A stretch of DNA of 64,000 nucleotides, from NCBI GenBank assembly GCA_041397775.1, contig JAWKWB010000004.1, positions 549,200 through 613,199 of the forward strand, written 5' to 3'. How positions within the stretch are numbered: the first letter of the stretch is position 1; each line of letters starts with the position of its first letter. Under the pieces are notes generated by a model. It worked only from the letters and a program-made list of their open reading frames with translations. It had not been told where the DNA came from and ran no database searches. Positions 17,975-27,120 of the stretch are shown here, in pieces. The translations under genes were made by a program, and so were the position numbers. This DNA comes from Ga0077555 sp041397775. Lineage in GTDB: Bacteria > Pseudomonadota > Alphaproteobacteria > Rhizobiales > Hyphomicrobiaceae.

Positions 17975-18084
17975 TGCGCCTCCGCCAAGGCTACGGCGGG
18001 ATGAGTTCGCGCGACAGGCCAACAACAAGTTCAGTGCTGGAGGCGGATGCCCCGCCGAAGCTTCAGCGAAGGCGGGCTGGTGCG
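17975..18084 (+). repeat. CGCC/GGCG palindromic repeats beside the GIY-YIG remnant
   Basis: Two related short palindromes lie here: CCTCCGCCAAGGCTACGGCG near 17978 and CCCCGCCGAAGCTTCAGCG followed by AAGGCGGG near 18051-18077. Such repeats are commonly found around small GIY-YIG genes in Hyphomicrobiales. The pair brackets about 60 bp. Confidence 0.6.
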
Positions 18085-18222
18085 ATGACGTATGTCTGTC
18101 TTCTTCAAAGCGTCAGCGAACCAGATCGTTACTACGTCGGTCTGACCGACGAGCCGGGTGTCCGTCGCGTGCCATTGGTGCGCTACGCCTTCACCGTCTT
18201 CCATCGAATAGACGCCGCGTGA
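18085..18222 (+). pseudogene. Truncated GIY-YIG nuclease-domain gene
   Basis: The first ~24 codons read MTYVCLLQSVSEPDRYYVGLTD. This is the GIY-YIG strand pair (here YVC...YVG) of the small UvrC-like nuclease family, normally about 90-100 aa. From residue 25 the sequence no longer fits the family: the ARLxxHN helix and the catalytic Glu region are missing, and the frame stops at 45 codons. A deletion probably fused the start to unrelated DNA. It lies directly downstream of tRNA-Gly beside palindromic repeats, the usual setting of these mobile-looking genes. Confidence 0.7.
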
Positions 18223-18301
18223 CGACGTGCTTCCGCTTCCGCCCGTGGGCAGACTGACATTCAAAGCCGCGCCTGCGCCTGCGCGACATCGGGGCGCGTG
18301 G

Positions 18302-21300
18302 CTATTCCGCTGCCGGCTTCTTCGTGGTCGGCGGGGGCGTGTCGCGGTCCTGGTGGCTACGATCCTCGGTGCGATTGCCGGCGAGGCGGGCCAGCCGCTC
18401 GGCGATGTCGGGCGGCAGGGAATCGGAGGGCGCGCGCCCCACGGCCCTTTCGATGCGCGTGCGGACGGCGTTGCGCGCCGTGCTTTCGCTGCCAGCCGGC
18501 GTCGCTTGCCCCGACTCGTGCGGCAGGCGCGGCCGGGCGGGCGGTGTGGTTTCGTGTGGCAGGCGCGGCGGCGGCTCGTCGTGCTGCGTGCGTTCGCGCA
18601 GGGGCGGCGGCTCGTAGATCGGCGGGAGTGGCGCGGCATCGCGCGCGGAGGCCTCCGGCGCCGCGGCATCCTCCTGCACGGGAGGATACGTGCGAACGGG
18701 CGGCACGGCAGCGTCGATGCCTTGCGGCAACGGCGGGGTGGCGGAGGCGGGGCTTTGCGCCGGCGTCAGGCTGTGGGGCAGGCCGGCGGGCAGCGTCCCC
18801 ATGGGGGGCGCAGCGGGTGGTTGCTGGGGCGGCCGGGGATACGTCGTCTGAAGGGGCCGCGTCGCGTCCGGCGGCGCTTGGCGATGCGCCGGCGGCTGCT
18901 GGGGGTGAGGGCGCGGCCCGTTGGCCTGATGCGGCCCGTTTCCTCGAGGCTGGACGTGCCCTTTCTGCCCGATGGGCCCCGAGGGCGTGATGGGACCCTG
19001 GGGCGGCAGCGGCCGCGTTTGCGGGTGGGCGTTCTGCACAGGGGGCGTGCGCGGCATGGGTTGCGGCTGCGGCGGCGCCTGCCGCTGGCCCGTGAGAGGC
19101 GTGGTGCGATCGGCGGGCGTGGGGGCATGACCGTTCGCCGCCGTGGGGGGCGTGGTCGGCGCCTGCTCGGCCTCGGCGGCCTTCTTCTTTTCGGCGCCGC
19201 GCACGATCCCGCGGCGGCGCATCTTGCGGTCCGCCTTGCGGATCAATTTCAAAAGCCGCGACACGTCGCTGTCGGGCATCGGCTCGCCGTAGTGGAAGCC
19301 CTGGGCCGCATGGCAGCCGATGGAGCGCAGGAAGGCCGCATCCTCGGGCGTTTCGACGCCTTCGGCGACGAGGCGCTTATCCAGCTCGTGCGCCAGCGCC
19401 ACGATTGAACGGATGATGATGCTGCCCCGGTCGCCATCGCCGCTCGCCTGCACCAGGGCCTTGTCGATCTTGATGGTGTCGAACTGGAAGCGATTGAGAT
19501 AGGCCAGCGACGAATAGCCGGTGCCGAAATCGTCGATGGCGATATGGACGCCGACCTCGCGCAGCAGATCGAGGATCTGGGCGGCCTGCTCGGGGTTCTG
19601 CATGATCAGGGACTCGGTGATCTCCAGCCGCAGCGAGCTGCCGGGGATGACGGAGCGACCGAGCGTGTGGCGGATCTCGTTGACGAGATCGGGCTTGATG
19701 AGCTGCCGGCTGGAGACGTTGACACTGACGAACAGGGGTTGTTCAGGCCGGGGCAGCTCGCGTTGCCAGCGGGCGATGTCGCTGGCCGCCTGCGCCAGCA
19801 CGTAGGAGCCGAGCTGGACGATGAGATCGGATTCCTCGGCGACCGGAATGAAGTCGGCAGGCGACAGATCGCCCAAACGGGGATGACGCCAGCGGACCAG
19901 CGCCTCGAAGCCGATCAGGTCCTCGCTCGAGAGCGAGACGATGGGCTGATAAAGCAGCTTGAGCTGGCGCGCCTCGATGGCGCGGCGCAGGTCGCTTTCG
20001 ATGGCGATGCGCTGATCCTTGTCGACGCGCATGGCGGGCTCGAAGATCTGCAGGCGGTCGGAGCCCGCACGCTTGGCGCGCAGCATCGCCGTTTCGGCTT
20101 CGCGGAGCAGGTCGCGGGCGTTCGCCTGCTTGCCGTCGAAGAGGGCGATGCCGATGGCGCCCGTCAGCACGATCTCCTGCCCGGCCATGCGGATCGGGGA
20201 GCGGACGGCGAGGCGCAACCGCTCGGCCAGGACGGCGAGTTCGCGAGCGCCTTGATGGCCCGTGATGAAGAGCGCGAACTGGTCGCCGCCGATGCGGGCC
20301 AGGGTATCGGACGGCTTGACGTTGCGGGCGAGGCGGCGGGCGACGGTGAGCAGGATGCTGTCGCCGACGACCAGGCCGAAGGAGCTGTTGACGCTCTTGA
20401 ACTTGTCGATGTCGAACAGGAAGACGGCCGGCGCCGAGGACGGGCCTGTGTTGGCCCTGAGCATGGCCATGTCGAGGCGGTCGAGGAACAGCTCGCGGTT
20501 GGGCAGCTCGGTCAGGCTGTCGTGCACGGCGTTGTGCAGCAGGCGCTCCTGCGCGCGCTTGGCGTCCGTCACGTCGCGAATGAGGCCTACGCAGCGCAAC
20601 TGCTTGCGGTCGGTCAAGGGCAGGGCGGCGCCTTCGAGCTCGAACCAGCGGTAGGAGCTGTCGGCATGGCGCATGCGCAGCTCCAGGTTCACGGCACCCG
20701 TCGCGCGCTCCTTGATGGCATCGAGAGATTCGCGGAAGAGGCTCTTGTCCGTGGGATGCAGGTGCTCGACGAAATCGTCCGTCTTGTTGGGCAGTTCGCC
20801 GATCTGGAGACCCAGCGATGCCTCCACTTCCGGATCGACCTTGAATTCGTCGCGGCGCGCGTTCCACTCCCACACGAAGGCGCCGGCACGATCGAGGGCG
20901 GCAAGCCGCAACTGCTGCTGTCCGCCGGCCGAGGCGAACAGCGGCTCGGAGGAGCGGAAGGCGAACTGCGTCACCGTGAAACCGAGCAGAAGGACGATGA
21001 GGACGAGGCCTGCCAGCAGGCCCGAGATGGCGAATTCGCCGCCGAGCCGGCCGGTGAGCGTCACGCCGGCACCGAACAGCCAGACGAGGTAGAGGATCCA
21101 GGTGGGCAGCAGCGCCAGCGCCCGGTCGATGCCGCGCACGGCCAGCGCCAGCATCAGGAGGAGGCCGACGCCGCCGATGATCGGGAACGAGATGCGGGCC
21201 ACAGTCGCGGCGAGCCGGGGATCGAGGACGGCGGTCGCGACGATGCCGAGCTGGGCGACGATCCAGACGATGAACAGCATGCGCGCGAAAGCGCCCCACA

Positions 21301-22120
21301 GGTTCACGCGCAGGAAGGCCGCCAGGAAGATGACCAGCGAGGCGGCCAGAGCCGCTTCGGACACGGCCCGGTACTGGGCGTTGTCCTCCGGGCGCATCTG
21401 GAAGAGCTTGTGCCAGAAGCCGAAGTCGACACACAGCATGGCGAGCGCGCACCAGGCGACGAGGGCGGCGGCGGGGAAGATGACCTTGTGGTTGGCGGCG
21501 AAGACAGCCGTCAGGAAGACCGCGAGGAGGCCGGTGAGGCCGAGCATGATGCCGTTGAAGAGCTGGCGCTCGCGCAGTCGCTGTTCGAAATAGATCGGCT
21601 TGGTCAGGAAAACCCGGGAGAACCGCTCGGAGGAGAGTTCGGCGACGAAAGTGACGGTCTGTCCGCGCTCCAGCGTGAGGCGGAAGACGTCGGACCTGTC
21701 GTTCTTGATCCGCTCGGGCGCGTAGCCGGCGGAATGTGTCACGGCCTCGACGCGGCGTGCATCGAGATCGGGCCAGACGACGCCGGAGCCCACGACATTG
21801 TAGCGGTCGGCGGAGAGCCAGAGTTCGATGGTCTTCTGCGTGGTGTTGTGGAGCGCAAAGACGAGCCAGTTCGGGTTCGTGCCGGGCGTCGTCGCGCGTA
21901 CCGCCATGCGACCGACGGCGCTGTCGGGACCGGCGGCCGTTTCCACCTGCAGCGTGTCGCCGCGGCCCTCGAACGTCTCGCCGAGCCCGGTGATCTCGAG
22001 GCGCTCTTCGTTGCCCGTCAGGGCGATGGGCTTGACGGCGTGGGCGGGCGCACTCAGGCAGGCGAGCGCCGTGAGGATGCCCAGCACGCAGGTGAGGAGC
22101 CGGCGATGGAGCCTCTTCAT
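18302..22120 (-). CDS. 7TM-DISM/PAS/GGDEF-EAL membrane signalling protein
   Basis: This 1272-aa protein is a cyclic-di-GMP enzyme. After a signal peptide (1-28) come a periplasmic 7TMR-DISM-type sensor (about 30-165), seven membrane helices (about 185-395), a PAS domain (about 400-525), GGDEF (about 535-690) and EAL (about 700-960), then a proline-rich tail of about 300 residues. The GGDEF site reads GGDQF and the I-site position reads KPSD instead of RxxD, so cyclase activity is doubtful. The EAL site is complete: EALVRW, NVSSRQL, LEITES, DDFGTGYSS, IKIDK, AEGVET. It should be a phosphodiesterase. Its ATG overlaps the GNAT stop (ATGA). The tail is probably disordered. Confidence 0.93.
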   Translation of the reverse strand: MKRLHRRLLTCVLGILTALACLSAPAHAVKPIALTGNEERLEITGLGETFEGRGDTLQVETAAGPDSAVGRMAVRATTPGTNPNWLVFALHNTTQKTIELWLSADRYNVVGSGVVWPDLDARRVEAVTHSAGYAPERIKNDRSDVFRLTLERGQTVTFVAELSSERFSRVFLTKPIYFEQRLRERQLFNGIMLGLTGLLAVFLTAVFAANHKVIFPAAALVAWCALAMLCVDFGFWHKLFQMRPEDNAQYRAVSEAALAASLVIFLAAFLRVNLWGAFARMLFIVWIVAQLGIVATAVLDPRLAATVARISFPIIGGVGLLLMLALAVRGIDRALALLPTWILYLVWLFGAGVTLTGRLGGEFAISGLLAGLVLIVLLLGFTVTQFAFRSSEPLFASAGGQQQLRLAALDRAGAFVWEWNARRDEFKVDPEVEASLGLQIGELPNKTDDFVEHLHPTDKSLFRESLDAIKERATGAVNLELRMRHADSSYRWFELEGAALPLTDRKQLRCVGLIRDVTDAKRAQERLLHNAVHDSLTELPNRELFLDRLDMAMLRANTGPSSAPAVFLFDIDKFKSVNSSFGLVVGDSILLTVARRLARNVKPSDTLARIGGDQFALFITGHQGARELAVLAERLRLAVRSPIRMAGQEIVLTGAIGIALFDGKQANARDLLREAETAMLRAKRAGSDRLQIFEPAMRVDKDQRIAIESDLRRAIEARQLKLLYQPIVSLSSEDLIGFEALVRWRHPRLGDLSPADFIPVAEESDLIVQLGSYVLAQAASDIARWQRELPRPEQPLFVSVNVSSRQLIKPDLVNEIRHTLGRSVIPGSSLRLEITESLIMQNPEQAAQILDLLREVGVHIAIDDFGTGYSSLAYLNRFQFDTIKIDKALVQASGDGDRGSIIIRSIVALAHELDKRLVAEGVETPEDAAFLRSIGCHAAQGFHYGEPMPDSDVSRLLKLIRKADRKMRRRGIVRGAEKKKAAEAEQAPTTPPTAANGHAPTPADRTTPLTGQRQAPPQPQPMPRTPPVQNAHPQTRPLPPQGPITPSGPIGQKGHVQPRGNGPHQANGPRPHPQQPPAHRQAPPDATRPLQTTYPRPPQQPPAAPPMGTLPAGLPHSLTPAQSPASATPPLPQGIDAAVPPVRTYPPVQEDAAAPEASARDAAPLPPIYEPPPLRERTQHDEPPPRLPHETTPPARPRLPHESGQATPAGSESTARNAVRTRIERAVGRAPSDSLPPDIAERLARLAGNRTEDRSHQDRDTPPPTTKKPAAE

Positions 22121-22716
22121 GCGGCGGTCTCCCCGATCCAGTCTTCCACGGAGAGCGCGAAAAGGACGTGGTCCTGCCACGCCCCGTTGATCTTCAGGTA
22201 GCGGGGCGCGATGCCTTCACGGCGGAAGCCACAGCGTTCCAGGGTGCGCAGCGAGGCGGCATTGGTCGGCATGCAGGCCGCCTCGATGCGATGCAGGTGC
22301 AGTTCGCGGAGCGCGTATTCCGTGACGGCCCGCAAAGCGGCGGTCGCATATCCCTTGCGGGTCGCGGTCACGCCGATCCAGTAGCCGACAGTGCCCATCT
22401 GAGCGACACCGCGGCGGATGTTGGACAGGGAAATGCCGCCGGCAAGATCGCCCGAGGCTTTCTCGAAGATGAGGAATGCGTGGCCGTCATCGTTGCGTGC
22501 CTCGCGCTGATACCGCCTGACGCGTTCCTTGAAGGCGGCGCGCGACAGCTCGTCGAGCTGCCATTCCGGCTCGAAGGGCGTGAGGTGATCGCGGCTGTGT
22601 CCGCGCATCGCAGCCCAGGCGGCGTAGTCGCTCATGCGGGGCGCACGCAGCATCACCGCACCCGCGGGAAGCGTGGGTGTGATCTCCGGTGTCAGCGTTG
22701 CCCGAATGAAGGCCAT
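22117..22716 (-). CDS. RimJ/RimL-type GNAT acetyltransferase
   Basis: This 199-aa GNAT belongs to the ribosomal-protein-acetylase subgroup. It shows VMLRAPRMSDYAAWAAMRGHSRDHLTPFEP at the N-terminus, GYWIGVTATRKGYATAALRAV (acetyl-CoA loop), HLHRIEAACMPTNAASLRTLERCGFRREG, and GAWQDHVLFAL at the end. These match RimJ/RimL, which acetylate N-termini of ribosomal proteins; the actual substrate is unproven. It follows the M16 protease by 48 nt and overlaps the EAL gene by four bases, so it is part of a minus-strand operon. Confidence 0.93.
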   Translation of the reverse strand: MAFIRATLTPEITPTLPAGAVMLRAPRMSDYAAWAAMRGHSRDHLTPFEPEWQLDELSRAAFKERVRRYQREARNDDGHAFLIFEKASGDLAGGISLSNIRRGVAQMGTVGYWIGVTATRKGYATAALRAVTEYALRELHLHRIEAACMPTNAASLRTLERCGFRREGIAPRYLKINGAWQDHVLFALSVEDWIGETAA

Positions 22717-22764
22717 TCCTGTGCTTGCGACGCGCGCGCCGCCTCCTTCCTCAATAGCGATCGA

Positions 22765-24033
22765 CTATCCGGCGATCGCGGATACTGCACGTGCCGCGAT
22801 CGCCTGGGCGCCCTTGCGTGCCCCAACCAGCGCGAACGAGGGTTTGGAGCCTGTGAGGAGCCGCTCGACCGTGGCGCGCACGGCTTCGCGATCGACGGCT
22901 TCGACCTTGGCGATCAACTCGTCCGTCGGCACGACGCGGTCATGTGCGATGAGCTGGCGTGCCATCTGCTCGGCGCGTCCCGACGAACTTTCCAGGCTCA
23001 TGAGAAGGCCGGCCTTCAACTGCGCCTTGGAGCGGCGCAGCTCGGCTTCCGACACGAGGTCGCCGGCGACCTTTGCCAGCTCCGTTCGCACGACGTCCAC
23101 GAGTTGGCCCGCCATTTCCGGGCCGGTGGCCGCGTTCACACTGACGAAGCCGGTATCGGAGACGCCCCAGGCGGACGAATAGATCGAATAGCAGAGGCCG
23201 CGTTTCTCGCGGACCTCCTGGAACAGGCGCGAGGACATGCCGCCACCGAACAGGCCGGAGAAGACCTGCACGGCGAAGAAATCGGGATCGCGATAGGGGA
23301 AGCCTTCGTAGCCCAGGACGATATGCGCCTGCTCGAAGGACTTCTGCGATACGCGCGACCCGCCGACGTAGCGGGCGGCGACGGCGGGCGGCGCCTTGCC
23401 GCCGGGTATGTCGGCGAAGAGGCGTTGGGCCTGCGCCACCAGCGCGTCGTGGGAGACGTTGCCGGCAGCCGACAGGACCATGCCTTCGGCCTTGTAGCGA
23501 GCGGCGAGGAAAGTGCGCAATTCAGCCGGCGTGAAGCGCGACACGCTCTCCACGGTGCCGAGGATCGGCCGGCCCAGCGGCTGTTTCTCGAAGGCGGCGT
23601 CCTGGACGAGGTCGAAGACCATTTCCTCGGGGCTGTCGAGCGTCGATGCGATCTCCTGGATGATGACGTCGCGCTCGCGTTCCAGGTCCTCGTTCGCGTA
23701 GCGCGGGTTCTGGAGAATGTCGGCGATGATGTCGAGGGCGACGGTGACGTCGTCCTTCAGGACGCGGGCGTAGTAGCAGGTCGTGTCGAGGCTCGTGGCG
23801 GCATTGAGGTCGCCGCCGACCTGCTCGATCTCCTCTGCGATGTCGACCGCGGTACGGCGCGTGGTGCCCTTGAAGGCCATATGTTCGAGGAGATGCGAAA
23901 TCCCGTGCTCGCTCTCGGTCTCGTGGCGCGCGCCCGAGGCAACCCAGACGCCGAGCGATACGGTCTGCAGGTGCGGCATGGCGTGCGAGACGACCCGCAT
24001 GCCGTTCGCCAATGTCGAGATTTGAAGGGTCAT
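22765..24033 (-). CDS. M16 family zinc peptidase (processing-peptidase type)
   Basis: This 422-aa pitrilysin-family protease resembles the mitochondrial processing peptidase beta subunit. The inverted zinc motif HxxEH is present as HLLEH (47-51) in GISHLLEHMAFKGTTRR, and the distal Glu is in ERERDVIIQEI. Both halves of the M16 fold are there. It probably degrades small peptides in the cytosol or periplasm; no signal peptide is seen. The ATG at 24033 overlaps the thrC stop (ATGA), so I reject the longer open frame. thrC-M16-GNAT is a conserved alphaproteobacterial order. Confidence 0.94.
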   Translation of the reverse strand: MTLQISTLANGMRVVSHAMPHLQTVSLGVWVASGARHETESEHGISHLLEHMAFKGTTRRTAVDIAEEIEQVGGDLNAATSLDTTCYYARVLKDDVTVALDIIADILQNPRYANEDLERERDVIIQEIASTLDSPEEMVFDLVQDAAFEKQPLGRPILGTVESVSRFTPAELRTFLAARYKAEGMVLSAAGNVSHDALVAQAQRLFADIPGGKAPPAVAARYVGGSRVSQKSFEQAHIVLGYEGFPYRDPDFFAVQVFSGLFGGGMSSRLFQEVREKRGLCYSIYSSAWGVSDTGFVSVNAATGPEMAGQLVDVVRTELAKVAGDLVSEAELRRSKAQLKAGLLMSLESSSGRAEQMARQLIAHDRVVPTDELIAKVEAVDREAVRATVERLLTGSKPSFALVGARKGAQAIAARAVSAIAG

Positions 24034-25439
24034 GCCGGAAGCGCTCCCGCACGGGCACGTCCGGCAATGAAGTCCGCAACGGCCTTGGCGTCGTTGGGCA
24101 GACCAGAAGACCGCTCGGGGAGCGTGCGCTGGCGCAGGACGCTCTGCGGTGCCGGGCTCTCGTGGCCCAGGGCCGCGGCGACGGCATCGGGGAACTTCGC
24201 CGGGTGCGCCGTCGCCAGCGTCACCATGGGGATGGCGGCATCGCGCGACACGCGGTCGGCGCAAGAGAGGCCGACGGCGGTGTGCGGCTCGGTGACGTAG
24301 CCGGTTTCGCGCGCGAGGCGCTGCATGCGTGCGGTGATCTCCGCCTCGCTGGCACGGGCGGCCTGGAAGCTCGAGCGGAACCCCTCCAGTTCGTGCTGGG
24401 ACAGGGCAAAGCTGCCCTGGGCGCGCAAGGATTCCATCAGGTCGCAGACCCGGGCCGCATCCCGGCCCGAGAGCTCGAACAAAAGGCGCTCGAAATTCGA
24501 CGAGATCTGGATGTCCATGCTCGGGCTCGTCGTTGCCGTGACGCCGCGCGGTTCGTAGCGGCCTGTCGAATAGGTTCGCTCGAGTATGTCGTTCACATTC
24601 GTGGCGATGACGAGGCGTTCAATGGGCAGGCCCATCCGCTTGGCGGCATAGCCGGCGAATACGTCTCCGAAGTTGCCGGTTGGAACCGTGAAGCTGATCT
24701 TGCGGTGGGGAGCGCCGAGTGCAACGCCAGCCGTGAAATAATAGACGATCTGGGCGGCGAGGCGCGCCCAGTTGATCGAGTTCACGCCGGCGAGCTGGTA
24801 GCGGTCGCGAAAGGCGTGCTCGTTGAACAGGGCTTTCAGGATGTTCTGGCAGTCGTCGAAGGTGCCGTCGACCTCGATGGCATGGATGTTGGCATCGGGC
24901 GGGGTGGTCATCTGCCGGCGCTGGACATCGCTCACGCGACCGGCCGGATACATGATGAAGACATCGATGGCATCGCGGCCGCGGAAAGCCTCGACGGCGG
25001 CGCCGCCCGTATCGCCGGAGGTCGCGCCGACGATGGTGGCTCGGCGCCCGCGACGTTTCAGCGCGCGGTCCATGAGGCGCGCCAGCAATTGCATGGCGAC
25101 GTCCTTGAAGGCCAGCGTGGGGCCGTGGAACAGCTCGAGCAGCCATTCGTTCGAGCCGAGCTGGACCAGGGGGGTAATGGCCTTGTGATCGAAGCTCGCG
25201 TAGGCACCGGCGATATCCGCGGACAACTCGGCGTCGCTGAAGTCGCCGTCGACGTAGGGGCGCAGCACCTCCAGTGCCTGGGCCTGATAGTCGAGGCCTG
25301 CAAGACCAGCGATTTTCTCGTGCGACAGCGTGGGCCAAGTCTGCGGGACATAGAGCCCCCCGTCGGCCGCGAGGCCGGTCAGCATCACATCCTCGAACCC
25401 CATGACGGGAGCGCTACCGCGGGTGCTGACGTATTTCAC
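24030..25439 (-). CDS. thrC: Threonine synthase
   Basis: ThrC converts O-phosphohomoserine to threonine with pyridoxal phosphate. The 469-aa product starts VKYVSTRG from a GTG at 25439, as is usual for the long alphaproteobacterial/fungal-type enzyme; AGGAAAGG stands about 12 nt upstream. Key blocks are GLYVPQTWP, LAFKDVAMQLLARLMD with the PLP Lys, GATSGDTGGAAVEAFRG (phosphate loop) and PTGNFGDVFAGYAAKRMG. The open frame further upstream runs into the tandem-hairpin repeat and is rejected. It is translationally coupled to the M16 gene. Confidence 0.96.
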   Translation of the reverse strand: MKYVSTRGSAPVMGFEDVMLTGLAADGGLYVPQTWPTLSHEKIAGLAGLDYQAQALEVLRPYVDGDFSDAELSADIAGAYASFDHKAITPLVQLGSNEWLLELFHGPTLAFKDVAMQLLARLMDRALKRRGRRATIVGATSGDTGGAAVEAFRGRDAIDVFIMYPAGRVSDVQRRQMTTPPDANIHAIEVDGTFDDCQNILKALFNEHAFRDRYQLAGVNSINWARLAAQIVYYFTAGVALGAPHRKISFTVPTGNFGDVFAGYAAKRMGLPIERLVIATNVNDILERTYSTGRYEPRGVTATTSPSMDIQISSNFERLLFELSGRDAARVCDLMESLRAQGSFALSQHELEGFRSSFQAARASEAEITARMQRLARETGYVTEPHTAVGLSCADRVSRDAAIPMVTLATAHPAKFPDAVAAALGHESPAPQSVLRQRTLPERSSGLPNDAKAVADFIAGRARAGALPA

Positions 25440-25509
25440 CGGACTGCTGGCCTTTCCTGGAATTGACTCGTCGTCGACTGTTGCAGGGGATACGGGCGAT
25501 TCGGTCACC

Positions 25510-25678
25510 CTAGTGTAGCGCATCCGACGTTCGATACCCGCCAACGGCTGGGTCCGTGACCAAGCGTCAGATGCAAAAGCTACACTAGAATCATAGTGAT
25601 GTTAGTGTCCCACATGGTTCCGATATTTGCTCTCGGACGCCCCGCAAGGGGAAGCAAATGTCGAAACCGGAACACTAG
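25510..25678 (+). repeat. Tandem-hairpin intergenic element, copy 3
   Basis: This 169-bp copy between SURF1 and thrC is the best preserved. Hairpin 1 is CTAGTGTAGC...GCTACACTAG with inner arms ACGTTCG.../..CGTCAGATG. Hairpin 2 ends AACACTAG with inner arms ATATTTGCT/AGCAAATGT. Both hairpins start with (C)TAGTGT and end with ACACTAG. It lies inside a minus-strand operon, so it may be transcribed into the SURF1-thrC mRNA. Confidence 0.92.
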
Positions 25679-25745
25679 TGGGCCGTTGTGGCCACCACAA
25701 GTTGAAGGCAACACGAAGGGTGCCCTATCCCCCGTTTCCTGAGCA

Positions 25746-26549
25746 TCACGAGGCGCGACCGGGCGGAGGCCCTATCGCCTTGCGCCGCGATCTGACGAAG
25801 AAGCCATAGACAGCCAAGAGCGACGCGGCAAAGGCGTACCACGTCAGGGCGTATTCGAGATGGCGGTTCGGCAATTCGATGCGGGCGGGCGGCGGCTGGG
25901 GCACGCCGGGCGCGGCAGGTCGAGGGGTGGATAATTCGGCGGCTTCGGCGAGGTAGAACTTCGGGCTGGTGCGCGGCGTGTCGCCGAACGCGGCGCGCGT
26001 CATGGCTGCGACGTCCGGCCAAAACCAGAGGTTGTGGGCGACATCGTTGGCGGGTGTGAAGGCGCCGGGCCTGGGTGGGAAGCGGACGAGGCCGATCACC
26101 TCGCGCTGGGTGGCGCCGGCCGGTGCCGGCACGGCGGCTGCGCTGCGCTCGCGTTCGGGCACGAAGCCACGATTGACGATCAGGACGTCGATGGCGGGCG
26201 GCGTGCCGTCGAGACGCAGCGGGGTGAACACGTGGAAGCCCGGCCCCTTGGAGCCGGGAGCGTAGTAGAAGAGCGATCGCTCGCGCGCAAAACGCCCTTT
26301 TGCGACAACCGGCAGGAACTCGATGTCCTCGCCCTTGGCGTGCCTGGCAAGGGCGTCGGCGAGCGGGATCGGCTTTGAAACCACGCGCGACTCGATCTTG
26401 GCGATCAGGCCTTCCTTCCAGGCCTTGCGCTGCATTTGCCACGTGCCCAGGCCGACCAGCAACGCCAGCGCGGGCAGCATGGCGACCGTGGGCCAGAAAA
26501 TGCTACGGTGCGCCGCCTCCGCAGGGGCGCCATCCGCCGACGTCTTCAT
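25746..26549 (-). CDS. SURF1 family cytochrome c oxidase assembly protein
   Basis: SURF1 helps insert haem a into cytochrome c oxidase. The 267-aa product has two transmembrane helices, one near residues 20-38 (LPALALLVGLGTWQMQRKAWK, with the family GxWQxxR motif) and one near the C-terminus (YAFAASLLAVYGFFVR), with a periplasmic domain between them. The PGSKGPGFHVFTPLRL and VNRGFVP motifs are typical. The ATG at 26549 is chosen for family length; the upstream extension overlaps the DUF983 gene. The gene order DUF983-SURF1-thrC is conserved in alphaproteobacteria, usually behind the cox genes. Confidence 0.95.
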   Translation of the reverse strand: MKTSADGAPAEAAHRSIFWPTVAMLPALALLVGLGTWQMQRKAWKEGLIAKIESRVVSKPIPLADALARHAKGEDIEFLPVVAKGRFARERSLFYYAPGSKGPGFHVFTPLRLDGTPPAIDVLIVNRGFVPERERSAAAVPAPAGATQREVIGLVRFPPRPGAFTPANDVAHNLWFWPDVAAMTRAAFGDTPRTSPKFYLAEAAELSTPRPAAPGVPQPPPARIELPNRHLEYALTWYAFAASLLAVYGFFVRSRRKAIGPPPGRAS

Positions 26550-26565
26550 CGTTGTTCCGTTTGCT

Positions 26566-26976
26566 TCAGGGGTTGGGCTGATCCTGGTCGCCTTTCGACA
26601 GGCGCCCCTCGCCGGCATTGTGTCGATACTGCAGCGCAATCAGGTGGCTCTTGAGGCCGCGCAAGAGCACGATCGCCAGGAGTGGCGTCAAGAGGCCCCA
26701 CAGGACGACATGCAGCCAGACCGGCGCGCCGAACTTGAATTCGGCGATCAAGGCGCCGCCGAGGACGAGAAAGCCCAACGCGAAGATGGCGAAGACGGCG
26801 GGCCCGTCACCGGAGTCGGCGAAGGTATAGTCCAGCCCACACGCATCGCACTTGGGGCGGAGCACGAGCGATACGGCATTGGTGAACAAGGCGCCGCGAT
26901 GGCATTTCGGACAGCGGCCCGGCATCAGCGATGGCGTTGCGGTTTGCTTTCCGGTCGGTTCCTGCGGTGTGGTCAA
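26566..26976 (-). CDS. DUF983 family membrane protein
   Basis: This 136-aa protein has a zinc-ribbon-like cysteine set (CPKCHRGALF...CDACGLDY), then two hydrophobic segments (AVFAIFALGFLVLGGALIAE and VVLWGLLTPLLAIVLL). It is the DUF983 family, located next to oxidase assembly genes in alphaproteobacteria and presumed to help terminal oxidase biogenesis; no reaction is known. It is 16 nt upstream of SURF1 in the same direction, so they are cotranscribed. Confidence 0.93.
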   Translation of the reverse strand: MTTPQEPTGKQTATPSLMPGRCPKCHRGALFTNAVSLVLRPKCDACGLDYTFADSGDGPAVFAIFALGFLVLGGALIAEFKFGAPVWLHVVLWGLLTPLLAIVLLRGLKSHLIALQYRHNAGEGRLSKGDQDQPNP

Positions 26977-27120
26977 GAGCGGTTCCTCGATGCGGACGTT
27001 CGCGCGGCGCGCGCGGTCGTGGGCTGCGCGCGCATGCGTGGGTGGCGGGCCCGGATGGTTGTCGCTGGCCCGGCTTCCGGCCTATACCACGCCTCGCCAT
27101 CAAACGGAGAGCCATGTACC

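Noticed and set aside
19544..22201. An 885-codon open frame on the plus strand opposite the EAL protein gene
   Set aside because: The product is low-complexity (Glu/Asp/Gly/Ala) as expected of a high-GC antisense frame; the minus strand encodes PAS, GGDEF and EAL domains.
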